A stretch of DNA of 49,078 nucleotides. Source: Pyrinomonadaceae bacterium. GTDB lineage: Bacteria; Acidobacteriota; Blastocatellia; Pyrinomonadales; Pyrinomonadaceae. The stretch is from assembly GCA_030840675.1 (NCBI GenBank), contig JAVEEA010000025.1, positions 1-49,078 on the forward strand. Reading direction: 5' to 3'. The notes under the pieces were generated by a model. It did no database searches. It saw only the letters and a program-made list of their open reading frames with translations, and had not been told where the DNA came from. Made by a program: the position numbers and the translations under genes. This document shows positions 16,754 to 25,205 of the stretch, piece after piece. Each line of letters starts with the position of its first letter. The first letter of the stretch is position 1.

Positions 16754-17674
16754 TTACCAATGCTCCAGCTCAGCGTAGCCGAAGCCATCTTTTCCGTAAT
16801 TGTTTCCGTTATAAAAAAGGAAAGTACGCTCGCCGGCGGACACCACGCTTGGGTAACATTGCATTTCACTATCCCAACCATGCGCCGCGACATCGATACC
16901 AATTTCGTCGTCTTTTCGTTGCCAAAGTATTCCGTCCTCTGATTCGGCGTAAGCCAGCCGGTAGCCTGCAGTTTCGGTGCCCGCCGAATAAAACATGCGA
17001 TAGCGGTCGGGGCTGCGGATCACGAACGGGCGCCCGACGCGATACTCGCCCGATTTCATGTCGACACAAACTTCAAAATCCTGTTCGAGCTGATAGCCAT
17101 CGCGGGATTCGGTGTAGCGAATGTTGTAGTTGGGCAACTGCTTGCCGTCCCGACTCAACGTGTATTCGCTGCCGCCGCCATACCACACTCGCCAGCGGCC
17201 GTCTTCGTAGCTGATTGAATGGATAACGCGGAAGAACAACTCGCGGTCCGTGCGATCGCAGACCGGGACTTCGCTGTAGCGGCTGAAGGATTCACCCCCA
17301 TCTTCGCTGATAGCCAGTCCGCTGAATACAAAAAACTTAACCTTCTGGCCTAACTGATATCCCGCGTAATAAAGGAAAAGCTTTCCGTCGCGTTCGAGAA
17401 TGGCGCAGGGAACCACGCCATTTTCATCAAAAGCCCCCGGCCGGCCAACATCAAGCGCCGGTGTTTTTGACACTCGTAAAACCTCACCAGGGTTCTCGGC
17501 TGAAACATCCACGAATCCAACTCGGCTTACACCTTCGTTGTCACGAAAACCTGCGAAGACGCGAATCGAGTTTTCAGCGGTTCTCAACAGCGGGGTCGGT
17601 TGCAAAGCTGTATTGCTGGCCCAGGCGAGGTCACCTTTCGGACTGTAGATTAATCCTTTTTTGTTCCACTTCAT
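16754..17674 (-). CDS. GH43/GH32-like five-bladed beta-propeller protein without signal peptide (306 aa)
   Basis: Successive blades are marked by recurring Asp/Trp-Tyr motifs: SNTALQPTPLL, RVFAGFRDNEGVSRVGFVDV, FDENGVVPCAILERDGKLFL, YAGYQLG, GLAISEDGGESF, ISYEDGRWRVWYGGG, PNYNIRYTESRDGYQ, and TFLFYNGNNYGKDGFG at the end. This resembles the GH43/GH32/GH68 superfamily propeller. No signal peptide is present, so it should work in the cytoplasm, which is unusual for a polysaccharide hydrolase. Similar proteins occur in polysaccharide clusters with no assigned role, and a transferase or sugar-binding function is as likely as hydrolysis. The ATG start is at 17674. Confidence 0.7.
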   Translation of the reverse strand: MKWNKKGLIYSPKGDLAWASNTALQPTPLLRTAENSIRVFAGFRDNEGVSRVGFVDVSAENPGEVLRVSKTPALDVGRPGAFDENGVVPCAILERDGKLFLYYAGYQLGQKVKFFVFSGLAISEDGGESFSRYSEVPVCDRTDRELFFRVIHSISYEDGRWRVWYGGGSEYTLSRDGKQLPNYNIRYTESRDGYQLEQDFEVCVDMKSGEYRVGRPFVIRSPDRYRMFYSAGTETAGYRLAYAESEDGILWQRKDDEIGIDVAAHGWDSEMQCYPSVVSAGERTFLFYNGNNYGKDGFGYAELEHW

Positions 17675-17707
17675 CCCACGGTTATTCCCGGTTTGGCAAT
17701 TCTTTCT

Positions 17708-18856
17708 TCAGTTTCCTTTGCCGCTTCGCCATTCCAATACCTTCTTAAGCTGCGACCGTCCACCGCCAAGCACAGTTCTGACCCGCTTGCCCGCCAGGGC
17801 CTCAATCTGACTGCCCAGCGTAACCGCCGGCTCCGGCGCGCTTTGAACGAAGTGGTGAATGTCGTCAAGGATTGCATTCTGCGCTGAAAAGTCGCCCGTA
17901 CTTTTGACAAAAACTTCGGCAGGATGATCAGGACTCCACGAGCGCGGTGTGTTTGAACAGAAAAGTTTTTGCCAGTGGTTGGGAAAATTCCAATCGCCGC
18001 GAAAAATATAGTCACGCGCGTTGTCCAGATAGATAACTGCCCGGTCAACAGAGACTCGATCAAACAGTTGCAGGTAATGATCGATATGCTGCTGACCCAT
18101 TTCCTGGAAACTTTCGATATTTATGCACACGTCATACTTCTCTTTATTGAGTTCGTCGAAATACCAGGCGGGTATGACGTAGCAATCGAACTCACTCATG
18201 TCGAAGTTGTCCCCGTCGTAATAAGAACCAACTCGAATTTCCGGGCAAACACTCTCGAGATACTTCTTCGAGTAATAAAGACTAACGGGCACTGAATCTA
18301 CCAAAACATAACGAATGCTTTTGCCGAAGATGTTGAAGGCGGCCTCGGCAAGCCTGCCGTATCCCCCTCCAACCTCCAGGATAGTAGTAATTTTTCGGGC
18401 GGGATCGAACGCGTAGGTATAAAGAAAGGTCAGGTCCATCAGGGACCCGAGATCGGCCACCTTCAAAGCTTCGGCGTTCGTGCTTTCTTTTACGTTTGTT
18501 CGCCAGAGCCCAAGAGAATCCCTGCGCTGCAAAAACGATCCATAACTCTCTACCAGAGGGAGTGCCGACTTTTCGCTAATCAGTTCGGCGTTACGGTCTC
18601 CCACCCAACCATTCATCCTTTGGTCCAGGTCAGCAAATTCCTGCTGAAAAACTTCATCCGAACCTGCGCGATCAAGAATCTCAGACAGGTCAGTGCTTTC
18701 AATTTCGCTGGGATGCTTACACAACAGCCAGGTAGGCGTGGGAGTAAATGACCCGGCGGATTTACACATGTCGTCGAAAATCCGCCGAAATTCTTCCCGG
18801 TTGGCGACGATGTTTGTGGCGCGCTGTTTCCTGATGGTTCTGCTAATTAATTCCAA
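17708..18856 (-). CDS. Putative sugar O-methyltransferase (382 aa)
   Basis: A SAM-binding core ITTILEVGGGYGRLAEAAF is followed by IRYVLVDSVPVSLYYSKKYL and YDVCINIESFQEMGQQHIDHY, the pattern of the putative sugar O-methyltransferases found in surface polysaccharide clusters. The N-terminal 130 residues are helical and family-specific. The start is a TTG at 18856 with GGAG 7 bases upstream, giving LELISRTIRKQRA. A cap-adding methyltransferase of this sort would fit the presence of a glycan-binding Wzt in the same block. The sugar and position modified are unknown. Confidence 0.75.
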   Translation of the reverse strand: MELISRTIRKQRATNIVANREEFRRIFDDMCKSAGSFTPTPTWLLCKHPSEIESTDLSEILDRAGSDEVFQQEFADLDQRMNGWVGDRNAELISEKSALPLVESYGSFLQRRDSLGLWRTNVKESTNAEALKVADLGSLMDLTFLYTYAFDPARKITTILEVGGGYGRLAEAAFNIFGKSIRYVLVDSVPVSLYYSKKYLESVCPEIRVGSYYDGDNFDMSEFDCYVIPAWYFDELNKEKYDVCINIESFQEMGQQHIDHYLQLFDRVSVDRAVIYLDNARDYIFRGDWNFPNHWQKLFCSNTPRSWSPDHPAEVFVKSTGDFSAQNAILDDIHHFVQSAPEPAVTLGSQIEALAGKRVRTVLGGGRSQLKKVLEWRSGKGN

Positions 18857-18980
18857 GATTCTTCTCCGAAAACTGTTAGATAAAACGCTAGCGGCTGGTC
18901 CAATGCGCGCCGAAAGAAAACGATACGGCGTTCCGCGGGCAGCAGGTTAGGAAATTTGGATCGCTGCCAATCGAGGGAAC

Positions 18981-19655
18981 TCATTTGTCCTGCGCATCTA
19001 GACCGAAGACGTCAAAGCTGTCCTTGATTACTCTGGACGGGTTTCCAACATAGACTTTTTGCGCTTCCGTATCTTTATTGATTACAGCACCCATCCCGAT
19101 GAAACAATCCTGCGCGATCTTCACGTTGTTCGCAATGCAACTATTCACGCCGAGAAAACAATTCTGGCCGATTTCACAATAGCCGGAAATCACTACGTGC
19201 GATGACACAAAGGCATTGTCCGCAATCACCGTCTGGTGGCCCACGTGATTACCACTCCAAAGCACGACGTTGTTTCCCACGCGCACCGCATACTGCAGCA
19301 CGTTGTTTTCCAGAATGAAACAGTTTTCTCCAATTTCGACGTTGCGCCAAACGAAAGCTTTTGAGCTGACATAGGAGACAATGTTGTAGCCCTTGCGTTT
19401 AGTTTCCTGGTAGAGCCGGGCGCGCACGCGGTTGAGTTTTGTATAGGAGATGGCCACGAAGGCGGAGTGTTCAGCGGGAGCAAACCGGCTCTCCAAATCC
19501 TCAAAAAACACAACCGGCAGTCCGAACAGTTCTTCCTTCTTCGCATACTCGCGTTCGACGCTGAAAGCGACGACTTCATGCGGCGAGTCGTACGTGAAAT
19601 ACTCGTAAGCCAACTCAGCCGTTTCGCCGTCACCCACGATAACGATTTTTGCCAT
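18981..19655 (-). CDS. NeuD/PglD-family sugar O- or N-acyltransferase (224 aa)
   Basis: The N-terminal Rossmann-like segment KIVIVGDGETAELAYEYF precedes a left-handed beta-helix with many hexapeptide turns: ENCFILENN, GNNVVLWSGN, IGQNCFLGVN, and IAQDCFIGMGAVI. The presumed catalytic histidine lies in NHVGHQTVIADN. Such enzymes acetylate sialic acids or 4-amino-6-deoxy sugars from acetyl-CoA in the cytoplasm. In this cluster it could acetylate the 3-amino sugar made by FdtA/FdtB or O-acetylate another residue. The start ATG at 19655 has AGGAG about 11 bases upstream. Confidence 0.82.
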   Translation of the reverse strand: MAKIVIVGDGETAELAYEYFTYDSPHEVVAFSVEREYAKKEELFGLPVVFFEDLESRFAPAEHSAFVAISYTKLNRVRARLYQETKRKGYNIVSYVSSKAFVWRNVEIGENCFILENNVLQYAVRVGNNVVLWSGNHVGHQTVIADNAFVSSHVVISGYCEIGQNCFLGVNSCIANNVKIAQDCFIGMGAVINKDTEAQKVYVGNPSRVIKDSFDVFGLDAQDK

Positions 19656-19728
19656 TCACTCTAAGCTCCTCAAAAAGATTTATGAGCGCAGCCATGGTCG
19701 CGGGGCTCGGACGCCCATTCCAGGGAAA

Positions 19729-20673
19729 CTATCCCGCAAGCTTTTTGACGAAGCTCTTTACGGGTGCAGGTAAAATCCTACCAAACCTGCGCAACCCGGA
19801 GGACCTGACCCGCGGGGACTCTCCCAGCAGCGAGTTCTCGGACCAGTCCTTACTTGCGGCCGCTAACAACGAAGGCGCGGACAGAACCTCTTGCGGTTCT
19901 CCCTTTATCGCCAGCAGCGTGCAGCGATCTTCAAACTTCTGCCAAACGGGCGGATTATAGCATTCGTAGACCGACGTGAATCCGGCGTGGGCCAGCAAAT
20001 TGAAGAGTGAGGGGCGGGTCAGCCAGAAACTTTTCACATTATCAATCGACGCCCACAAGCTTTTCTCTCGCTCCGCGAGCGTGGTATCAGGCTCATGCTC
20101 AGTGAAGAATCGGCCCCAGTATTCTCTCTCACGATATTTGTACGAGACTTCCTTTGTGTTGCTAATGTGAGTGTCAATGACCAGGCATCTGGTACACACT
20201 TCCGCCATTCGGTGTACAAAATCGAAAACATCCGGCGCGTCCAGGTGGTACAGAATTCCGAGACAAAGAACCGCATCGAAATGGCCGTATTTCTCTGAGT
20301 TCAAATTCCTCACGTCGTCCTGCACGAAGTTGAGATTGTCGAGTGCCAATGCCTCCTTAGCAAAGCGCGCCTTGGCCAAATTCTCCTCTCGTATTTCCAC
20401 GCCCACGCTCTGGGCGCCATGCTGAGCAAACTCGATCGCATACAGGCCCTCCAGACACGCCAGGTCCAGAATTCGGGCCGTGCTCAGCGGATTCTTTAAC
20501 ACGTCGGAAACTATTTGCAGGACCCGACGGGCCAGAACTTCGTCACCTCGTATTTGGTCTGAGATGGTGTAAACGTTATCCGCGAGTCGAATATTATGCG
20601 CGGTCCATTCACCATACTGCTCGACAACGTGCTGCTTTCGGTTGACGATCTGTTCGACCCCTGCGGTTTGCAT
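19729..20673 (-). CDS. Class I SAM-dependent methyltransferase (314 aa)
   Basis: The SAM motif is ARILDLACLEGLYAIEFAQH, with a GVEIREEN acidic strand, followed by VQDDVRNL and FDAVLCLGILYHL, a standard class I methyltransferase core (about residues 65-190). The segment WLTRPSLFNLLAHAGFTSVY is found in methyltransferases associated with glycan clusters. The start ATG at 20673 has GAGAGGG about 12 bases upstream. It lies just downstream of wzt in the operon, so methylation of the exported polymer, possibly at its non-reducing end, is a plausible but unproven role. Confidence 0.82.
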   Translation of the reverse strand: MQTAGVEQIVNRKQHVVEQYGEWTAHNIRLADNVYTISDQIRGDEVLARRVLQIVSDVLKNPLSTARILDLACLEGLYAIEFAQHGAQSVGVEIREENLAKARFAKEALALDNLNFVQDDVRNLNSEKYGHFDAVLCLGILYHLDAPDVFDFVHRMAEVCTRCLVIDTHISNTKEVSYKYREREYWGRFFTEHEPDTTLAEREKSLWASIDNVKSFWLTRPSLFNLLAHAGFTSVYECYNPPVWQKFEDRCTLLAIKGEPQEVLSAPSLLAAASKDWSENSLLGESPRVRSSGLRRFGRILPAPVKSFVKKLAG

Positions 20674-20723
20674 TTGCGTCAGTTGCCCTCTCGTTAATCA
20701 CTTTTTCAGATAGCGGGGCTGCT

Positions 20724-22058
20724 TCAGTCTTTCAGCTCGACTGCTATCTGTTGTTCAGGAGCACTTGGAATTGCTTGCGGCGCGACAAGTTCCGTGGTCC
20801 ACGGCAGACGAACGCGCACTACGCCAGGCCAGTTGCCGCCACCCCCAGCCTCGCGCAGAACGCCGGTATCAAAAACGCGAAAAGAAAGCACGTGCGGCGC
20901 CTCAACCTCGACCGCGAGCGGTCCCAAGGTAACAACATAGACGGTTATATAATACAAACCCTCATTGAGAAAGTTTGCCGGCAGTGTGCATATGGCCCGG
21001 AACAATCCCTCAGGATGCGGCTTGTCAAACCATTCTTCCGGAAGAGCGTTGGCGGCCGGAGTGTTTCCGGTGCTGAGCACCACAGTGCCATTGCTGTCCA
21101 AAAGGTAGATAGTGACGCAGAGGTTCCGCGCGCCGGGGCGGCGGTTCCAAAATTCGACTTCAACTTCGACTTCCTTATCGATGTCAACTTCGCTCTTTAT
21201 CACTCCATGCGATTTTACGCGCACCGCGTGCAGCTTTATGTTTTCATTGCCGGGCGCACGGCGCAGGTCCTGCCAAACTGATTCCGCACCGCCGCCACTA
21301 CCCGCCTGCAGGTAAGCGGCAACTACGTCCGCGGTTTTTCCGTTCATGACCAGCCGGCCGTCGGCGATCAACAAGCAGCGCGAGCAGAGTTGGTTAACGG
21401 CGGTCATGTTATGACTAACAAACAAAACCGTGCGACCGTGGTTCGCCACGTCTCTCATCTTGCCGAGACACTTTTTCTGAAATGCCGCATCGCCGACTGC
21501 GAGCACTTCATCTACCAGCAGAATCTCCGGCTCAAGATGTGCGGCGACGGCGAAAGCGAGTCGCATATACATCCCGCTTGAGTAGTATTTCACGGTCGTG
21601 TCGAGAAACTTTTCCAGTTCCGCAAACTCTACGATCTCATCAAATTTCCGCTGGATTTCTGCGCGCTTCATTCCCAGAAGCGCGCCACTCAAGTAAATGT
21701 TTTCCCGCCCGGTCAGTTCAGGATGAAAACCGGTACCAACCTCAAGGAGACTACCGACGCGTCCATAAAGGTCGATGCGTCCCGATGTTGGCTCGGTAAT
21801 GCGCGAAAGGATTTTCAGGAAGGTTGATTTGCCGGCGCCGTTACGTCCAATCACGCCGACGACCTCGCCTGGTTCGACATTCACACTTACGTCCTTAAGG
21901 GCCCAGAGCTTTTCGTTGGCGGCAGCACGGCCGCCGAGCGTTTGCAAGGGATTGCGAAGAGCCCTGACTAGTGACTCTCGCAAAGTTCCGTAAGCCGCTT
22001 CACGACGGCCGATACGATACTCTTTGCTTAGCTTGGTAACCTGAATAATGGCTGTCAT
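20724..22058 (-). CDS. wzt: Polysaccharide ABC exporter ATPase with C-terminal glycan-binding domain (444 aa)
   Basis: The N-terminal ABC domain has Walker A GRNGAGKST, the Q-loop area GTGFHPELTGRENIY, signature YSSGMYMRLAFA, Walker B ILLVDEVLAVGD and the switch FVSHN, as in Wzt/TagH exporters of O-antigen and teichoic acids. After about residue 265 follows a beta-sandwich: IKLHAVRVKSHGVIKSEVDI, EVEVEVEFWNRRPG, LCVTIYLLDSNGTVV, LPANFLNEGLYYITVYV. Its layout matches the Wzt C-terminal domain that in E. coli O8/O9a recognises the capped non-reducing end. It partners the permease encoded 15 bases upstream. Presence of this domain argues for capped-chain export. Confidence 0.92.
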   Translation of the reverse strand: MTAIIQVTKLSKEYRIGRREAAYGTLRESLVRALRNPLQTLGGRAAANEKLWALKDVSVNVEPGEVVGVIGRNGAGKSTFLKILSRITEPTSGRIDLYGRVGSLLEVGTGFHPELTGRENIYLSGALLGMKRAEIQRKFDEIVEFAELEKFLDTTVKYYSSGMYMRLAFAVAAHLEPEILLVDEVLAVGDAAFQKKCLGKMRDVANHGRTVLFVSHNMTAVNQLCSRCLLIADGRLVMNGKTADVVAAYLQAGSGGGAESVWQDLRRAPGNENIKLHAVRVKSHGVIKSEVDIDKEVEVEVEFWNRRPGARNLCVTIYLLDSNGTVVLSTGNTPAANALPEEWFDKPHPEGLFRAICTLPANFLNEGLYYITVYVVTLGPLAVEVEAPHVLSFRVFDTGVLREAGGGGNWPGVVRVRLPWTTELVAPQAIPSAPEQQIAVELKD

Positions 22059-22073
22059 ACGGACACTGAAACG

Positions 22074-22925
22074 CTAAATGATATCAGCAAATCCCCGCTC
22101 CATGCGGCGAAAGAAGAATGAGGCATAGACGAAGGCGAAGCTTGTTATTACGGTAGAAATCGCCAGCTCAATCCAATTGATCGGCTTTCCAAACAGGGCA
22201 GCGCGATAGCCGTCAACAATGCCGGTCATCGGGTTCAACAGGAAGGCAACGCGCAACTTTTGCGGTATCAGGGTGGTTGGATAAATGATGGGAGACAGAA
22301 ACATCCAAATCTGAACCACAAAGGGAATCGCGAATCGAACGTCGCGATACTTCACGTTCAAAGCTGACAGCCACATGCCAACCGCGACCGCTAGTAGAGT
22401 CGTCAGTAGCACCAAAAATGGCAACAACAATAGAGACCAACCCGGTGTCATCTGGTAATAGAACATTAGCGCGATAAGCAAAACGAAACCGATTGCGAAG
22501 TCGACCAGGCCCGCGGTCACCGCTGCGCCCGGAATGATCATGCGCGGAAAATAAACTTTCGTAATGAGATTGACGCTATTGATCAGGCTGTTGCCGCTGG
22601 TCGTGATGGCATTGGAAAAGAAGGTCCAGGGAAGCAGGCCCGCGAATGCGAAAACCGGATAAGGCACTCCGCCGGTGTGTGACTCGAAGCCGGCCAGTCG
22701 TCCGAATAGCAGCGTAAAGATGATCATTGTCAGTAGTGGCTGCAGGATGGCCCAGGCGCCGCCCAGCAACGTCTGCTTGTACCTCACCTTTACATCGCGC
22801 CACGTCAAAAAATAAATTAGTTCGCGATAAGCCCACAACTCGCGCCACTGCAGCGTCGGCCACCGCTTGCCGGGCTGAATTGTAATTAATGGTTTGGAAA
22901 AATTTGCTGGCGCAGCCGGCATCAT
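22074..22925 (-). CDS. wzm: Polysaccharide ABC exporter permease (283 aa)
   Basis: An ABC-2 type membrane protein with about six hydrophobic segments, including IYFLTWRDVKVRYKQTLLGG just before the first helix, which is the conserved entry motif of Wzm/TagG permeases. WAILQPLLTMIIFTLLFGRL and FLSPIIYP are further typical blocks. Together with Wzt it should move undecaprenyl-linked glycan across the inner membrane. The frame opens with a TTG at 22937, but the ATG at 22925 has GGGA 6 bases upstream and is preferred. It is the first gene of the minus-strand block, so the main promoter should lie in 22926-23230. Confidence 0.9.
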   Translation of the reverse strand: MMPAAPANFSKPLITIQPGKRWPTLQWRELWAYRELIYFLTWRDVKVRYKQTLLGGAWAILQPLLTMIIFTLLFGRLAGFESHTGGVPYPVFAFAGLLPWTFFSNAITTSGNSLINSVNLITKVYFPRMIIPGAAVTAGLVDFAIGFVLLIALMFYYQMTPGWSLLLLPFLVLLTTLLAVAVGMWLSALNVKYRDVRFAIPFVVQIWMFLSPIIYPTTLIPQKLRVAFLLNPMTGIVDGYRAALFGKPINWIELAISTVITSFAFVYASFFFRRMERGFADII

Positions 22926-23299
22926 TGTCGTTCCCAAGTCTGACTTTCAATGAAGAGTAGTTGCAAAAAGACTGGTTGGAGACGCTGGGGAATTTGGTTT
23001 CGAATAAGCTCTCATTCACTCAATAAGCGCCCCGGCCGAAGTAAAACCGCGCCAGGCTGAAGCTTGGTTGCGCCCATTCGGGCCAGGAAAAAGTAGGGCG
23101 TTGGAGTCTAACTACGGAGGCCAGGTGCGTCAAGCAAGGTCGCCATTCAATTGCTGGTGGCGCCGGCCGCGGGCTGAGGTGGCGGGCTGATTTTTTCAGG
23201 CGCGGGAAGAGTAGCGCACAGACTGGGACAAAAAAAGTTCCCTCCATACCGGCAGCACCGGCATGGAGGGAAGCAATCAGCGCAGAATTGGATCGTCGC
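22926..23299. other. Intergenic region (374 bp) upstream of wzm
   Basis: The stretch between the beta-helix gene and wzm holds the terminator of the former at 23230-23272, and by position it should hold the promoter of the 16-gene polysaccharide block. No convincing -35/-10 pair was identified. A 75-codon frame at 23020-23247 shows no signal, motif or ribosome binding site and is not called. Confidence 0.5.
23230..23272 (-). terminator. Intrinsic terminator after the first beta-helix gene
   Basis: Read on the minus strand, the outer arms TTCCCTCCAT and ATGGAGGGAA extend inward through CCGG/CCGG into a 15-bp stem with one G-T wobble and a 5-base loop. This is followed one base later by seven T residues (23230-23236). 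It lies 27 bases after the stop of the beta-helix gene at 23300. Confidence 0.92.
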
Positions 23300-24271
23300 T
23301 TATTGTGTACAACTTCCGGGAGCCGGCACTGGCGTGGCAGCGCCGGAAATCTCTGTCGTGTTTCCGTAGTTCTTGTTATTCGAACAAGTCTGCATGGTGC
23401 CGGAATTGTTCAGGCCGGTGCCATTCCGATGAATGGCATTATTGTTGATACGGACGGTACCTTGAGCGGTGCCTGCTGAGATGCCGGCCCCGCCATTGTT
23501 GACGACTTCATTGTTGTCGGCATTAATCACCGAGCCGATAGCTCCCTGGGCAACCATGCCGGCGCCGCCGTTGTTGGCAACCACGGTATTACTAATGTTG
23601 ACTGTGCCAGCGTCTACCTGCAGGCCATTGCCCGCACAGTTCTGGATGACGCTGTCATGGATAGATGAGTTTACCGTTCCTGAAGTAGTGGTGTGGCTTA
23701 TTCCGACCTGACAACTGTCGATGGTCGTACGCGTAACGTTCAACGCTCCGCTACCCGTGAGAGCTACTCTGATGCCGGTCGTGCCGAAGTTAAAGATCTG
23801 ACAGTCTTCGACAATCAGTTGACTGCCCGAGATGTAATTAATTCCGTTGGTACCGGTGCGCGTGCCAATAGTACCGCTCGCGCCGGAGCCATTGATGCTG
23901 AGGTGCTTCAAAATCGCTTGTCGCAGGGGATCGTTGGCGTTTCCGGCTGCGATATTGACGGTGAAGCCGACAAGGCCACTAGCGAGCGTGGAGCCCCAGC
24001 CTGCGCCGGTGCCGCCATCCAGAGTGATGGACTTGCTAATGGTCAGGGTACCGTAACCGCCTGGATCGAGGGCGTCGATTTCGCCATTTATGAAAGTCTT
24101 GGAAAAAGCTCCCGCCCAGGTTTTGCATGGGGCAGTGCGGCTGCAAGGGTTGACGTCGTCACCAACGCCCGAAACCCAGGTGCGCGTGGCTTGCGCCTGT
24201 GTGACAACAGCAAAAGCCAGCGCAAACGTTAAAAGAACGAGTACTCTCAGGGAAACACGAAGTTTATTCAT
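23300..24271 (-). CDS. Secreted right-handed beta-helix protein (323 aa), paralog of 28853-29788
   Basis: A signal peptide (about residues 1-26, ending TQA) precedes a conserved mature N-terminus: TRTWVSGVGDD, NPCSRTAPCKTWAGAFSK, then DPGGYGTLTISKSITLDGG. The remainder is a series of short repeats rich in Asn, Gly, Val and Ile (for example NNGGAGMVAQGA, NNEVVNNGGAGIS), as expected for a parallel beta-helix. Four cysteines in conserved places suggest disulfides. Related proteins are common in environmental bacteria, with unknown ligand. The ATG at 24271, with AAGGAGATC upstream, is preferred over the frame opening at 24343. A strong terminator follows. Its paralog lies 4.5 kb away in the same orientation. 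Confidence 0.85.
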   Translation of the reverse strand: MNKLRVSLRVLVLLTFALAFAVVTQAQATRTWVSGVGDDVNPCSRTAPCKTWAGAFSKTFINGEIDALDPGGYGTLTISKSITLDGGTGAGWGSTLASGLVGFTVNIAAGNANDPLRQAILKHLSINGSGASGTIGTRTGTNGINYISGSQLIVEDCQIFNFGTTGIRVALTGSGALNVTRTTIDSCQVGISHTTTSGTVNSSIHDSVIQNCAGNGLQVDAGTVNISNTVVANNGGAGMVAQGAIGSVINADNNEVVNNGGAGISAGTAQGTVRINNNAIHRNGTGLNNSGTMQTCSNNKNYGNTTEISGAATPVPAPGSCTQ

Positions 24272-24464
24272 GGGTGATCTCCTTAAATGGAATGTTGAGT
24301 GGTTCCGCGGTGGGAAGCCCGACAGCTTAATGAATTCGACCAAGACTCTAAGCGGTTCTAATCACTTTGGCCAGGAGCGTTCCGGTGGAAACTGGAGACG
24401 GTTTAATAGTCCATTTGGGCGGTTCCTGTCAACAAAATTTAGACCGAAAGCGGTTTTTGGGGGA

Positions 24465-24493
24465 TTGATTTTTTCCGGCAAACTCTATATAAG
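24465..24493 (+). promoter_or_regulatory. Sigma70-like promoter for the 218-aa exported protein
   Basis: TTGATT at 24465-24470 is followed after 17 bases by TATAAG at 24488-24493, a good match to the housekeeping consensus. It lies about 55 bases upstream of the ATG at 24549. This is the only clear promoter in the divergent gap. Confidence 0.55.
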
Positions 24494-24548
24494 AGCCAGC
24501 TCGCGTTTTTCCCCGAAGGTAATACACGTCTTAAGGAATAATTCTACA

Positions 24549-25205
24549 ATGAAGAGAATCGTCCCCGTCCTCCTATTCTCACTGTTTCTATTCGCTTCAA
24601 CCGATCAAATAACCAGCGCCGAAGGAGACGGTCCGGCGGTAAACGGTAGCTTTCAGTTTTCTATCGCTGGCGCCCAAACCAGTAATATCGACTTCAGCGT
24701 CACTCAATTAAGAGACGGAACCACGCTCGGTGAGATGACCTTTGCGCAAGACCGCCCGGAAGGGAATCAAGGCAGTCCGGAGACGGACCAGGGAACCAGC
24801 TCGTCCAGGTTTTTTCTAAAAGCACAGCTTGACTGTCTCGTAGTCAGCAAGACTAAAGCCATCATAAGTGGCGCAATCAGTGAAGCAAGTGTGAAGAGCT
24901 ATATCGGCAGGAGAGTGATACTGGTCGTCGAAGATAATAGTAGGGAAGCGAACGGAAAAAAACCGGATCGATTAACCTGGGGTGTTTACAGAGTTCCGAA
25001 ACAGGATTGGCTGGCGAGCGACTCCGAACGTCCTGATGATGCGGGGGTAGCGCCCACCTGGGTAGCTCAGGATGTCGAGCGTGTTGATGATGCGGGTGTG
25101 TTGTCGACTCAAAGTGAAGGTATTGGTTGCAGTAGCTTTCCGCTTTCAGCGTTCTCGTTTGTTGATGAAAGAAGCGGGCACGGAAAGATTCACGTTAGCC
25201 CTTAA
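24549..25205 (+). CDS. Exported protein of unknown function (218 aa)
   Basis: The N-terminus MKRIVPVLLFSLFLFAS followed by TDQITSAEG is a clear signal peptide. The mature part contains GSFQFSIAGAQTSNIDFSV, GTTLGEMTFA, an LDCLVV strand, AIISGAISEASVKSYIGRRV and LTWGVY. This order of strands is seen in short secreted proteins of Acidobacteria and other soil bacteria whose function is not known. Near the C-terminus a short segment is repeated: SERPDDAGV and VERVDDAGV. The frame is open far upstream to 24090, but that part is antisense to the divergent beta-helix gene. The ATG at 24549 has AAGGA upstream and a promoter at 24465-24493. The unit ends at the shared terminator at 25418-25462. Confidence 0.75.
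   Translation: MKRIVPVLLFSLFLFASTDQITSAEGDGPAVNGSFQFSIAGAQTSNIDFSVTQLRDGTTLGEMTFAQDRPEGNQGSPETDQGTSSSRFFLKAQLDCLVVSKTKAIISGAISEASVKSYIGRRVILVVEDNSREANGKKPDRLTWGVYRVPKQDWLASDSERPDDAGVAPTWVAQDVERVDDAGVLSTQSEGIGCSSFPLSAFSFVDERSGHGKIHVSP

Noticed and set aside
23020..23247. 75-codon minus-strand frame upstream of wzm
   Set aside because: It has no ribosome binding site and no motif, and it runs into the terminator hairpin.
24090..24548. 153-codon upstream extension of the exported 218-aa protein
   Set aside because: This part is antisense to the divergent beta-helix gene and its promoter region, and a signal peptide begins at 24549 with its own ribosome binding site and promoter.
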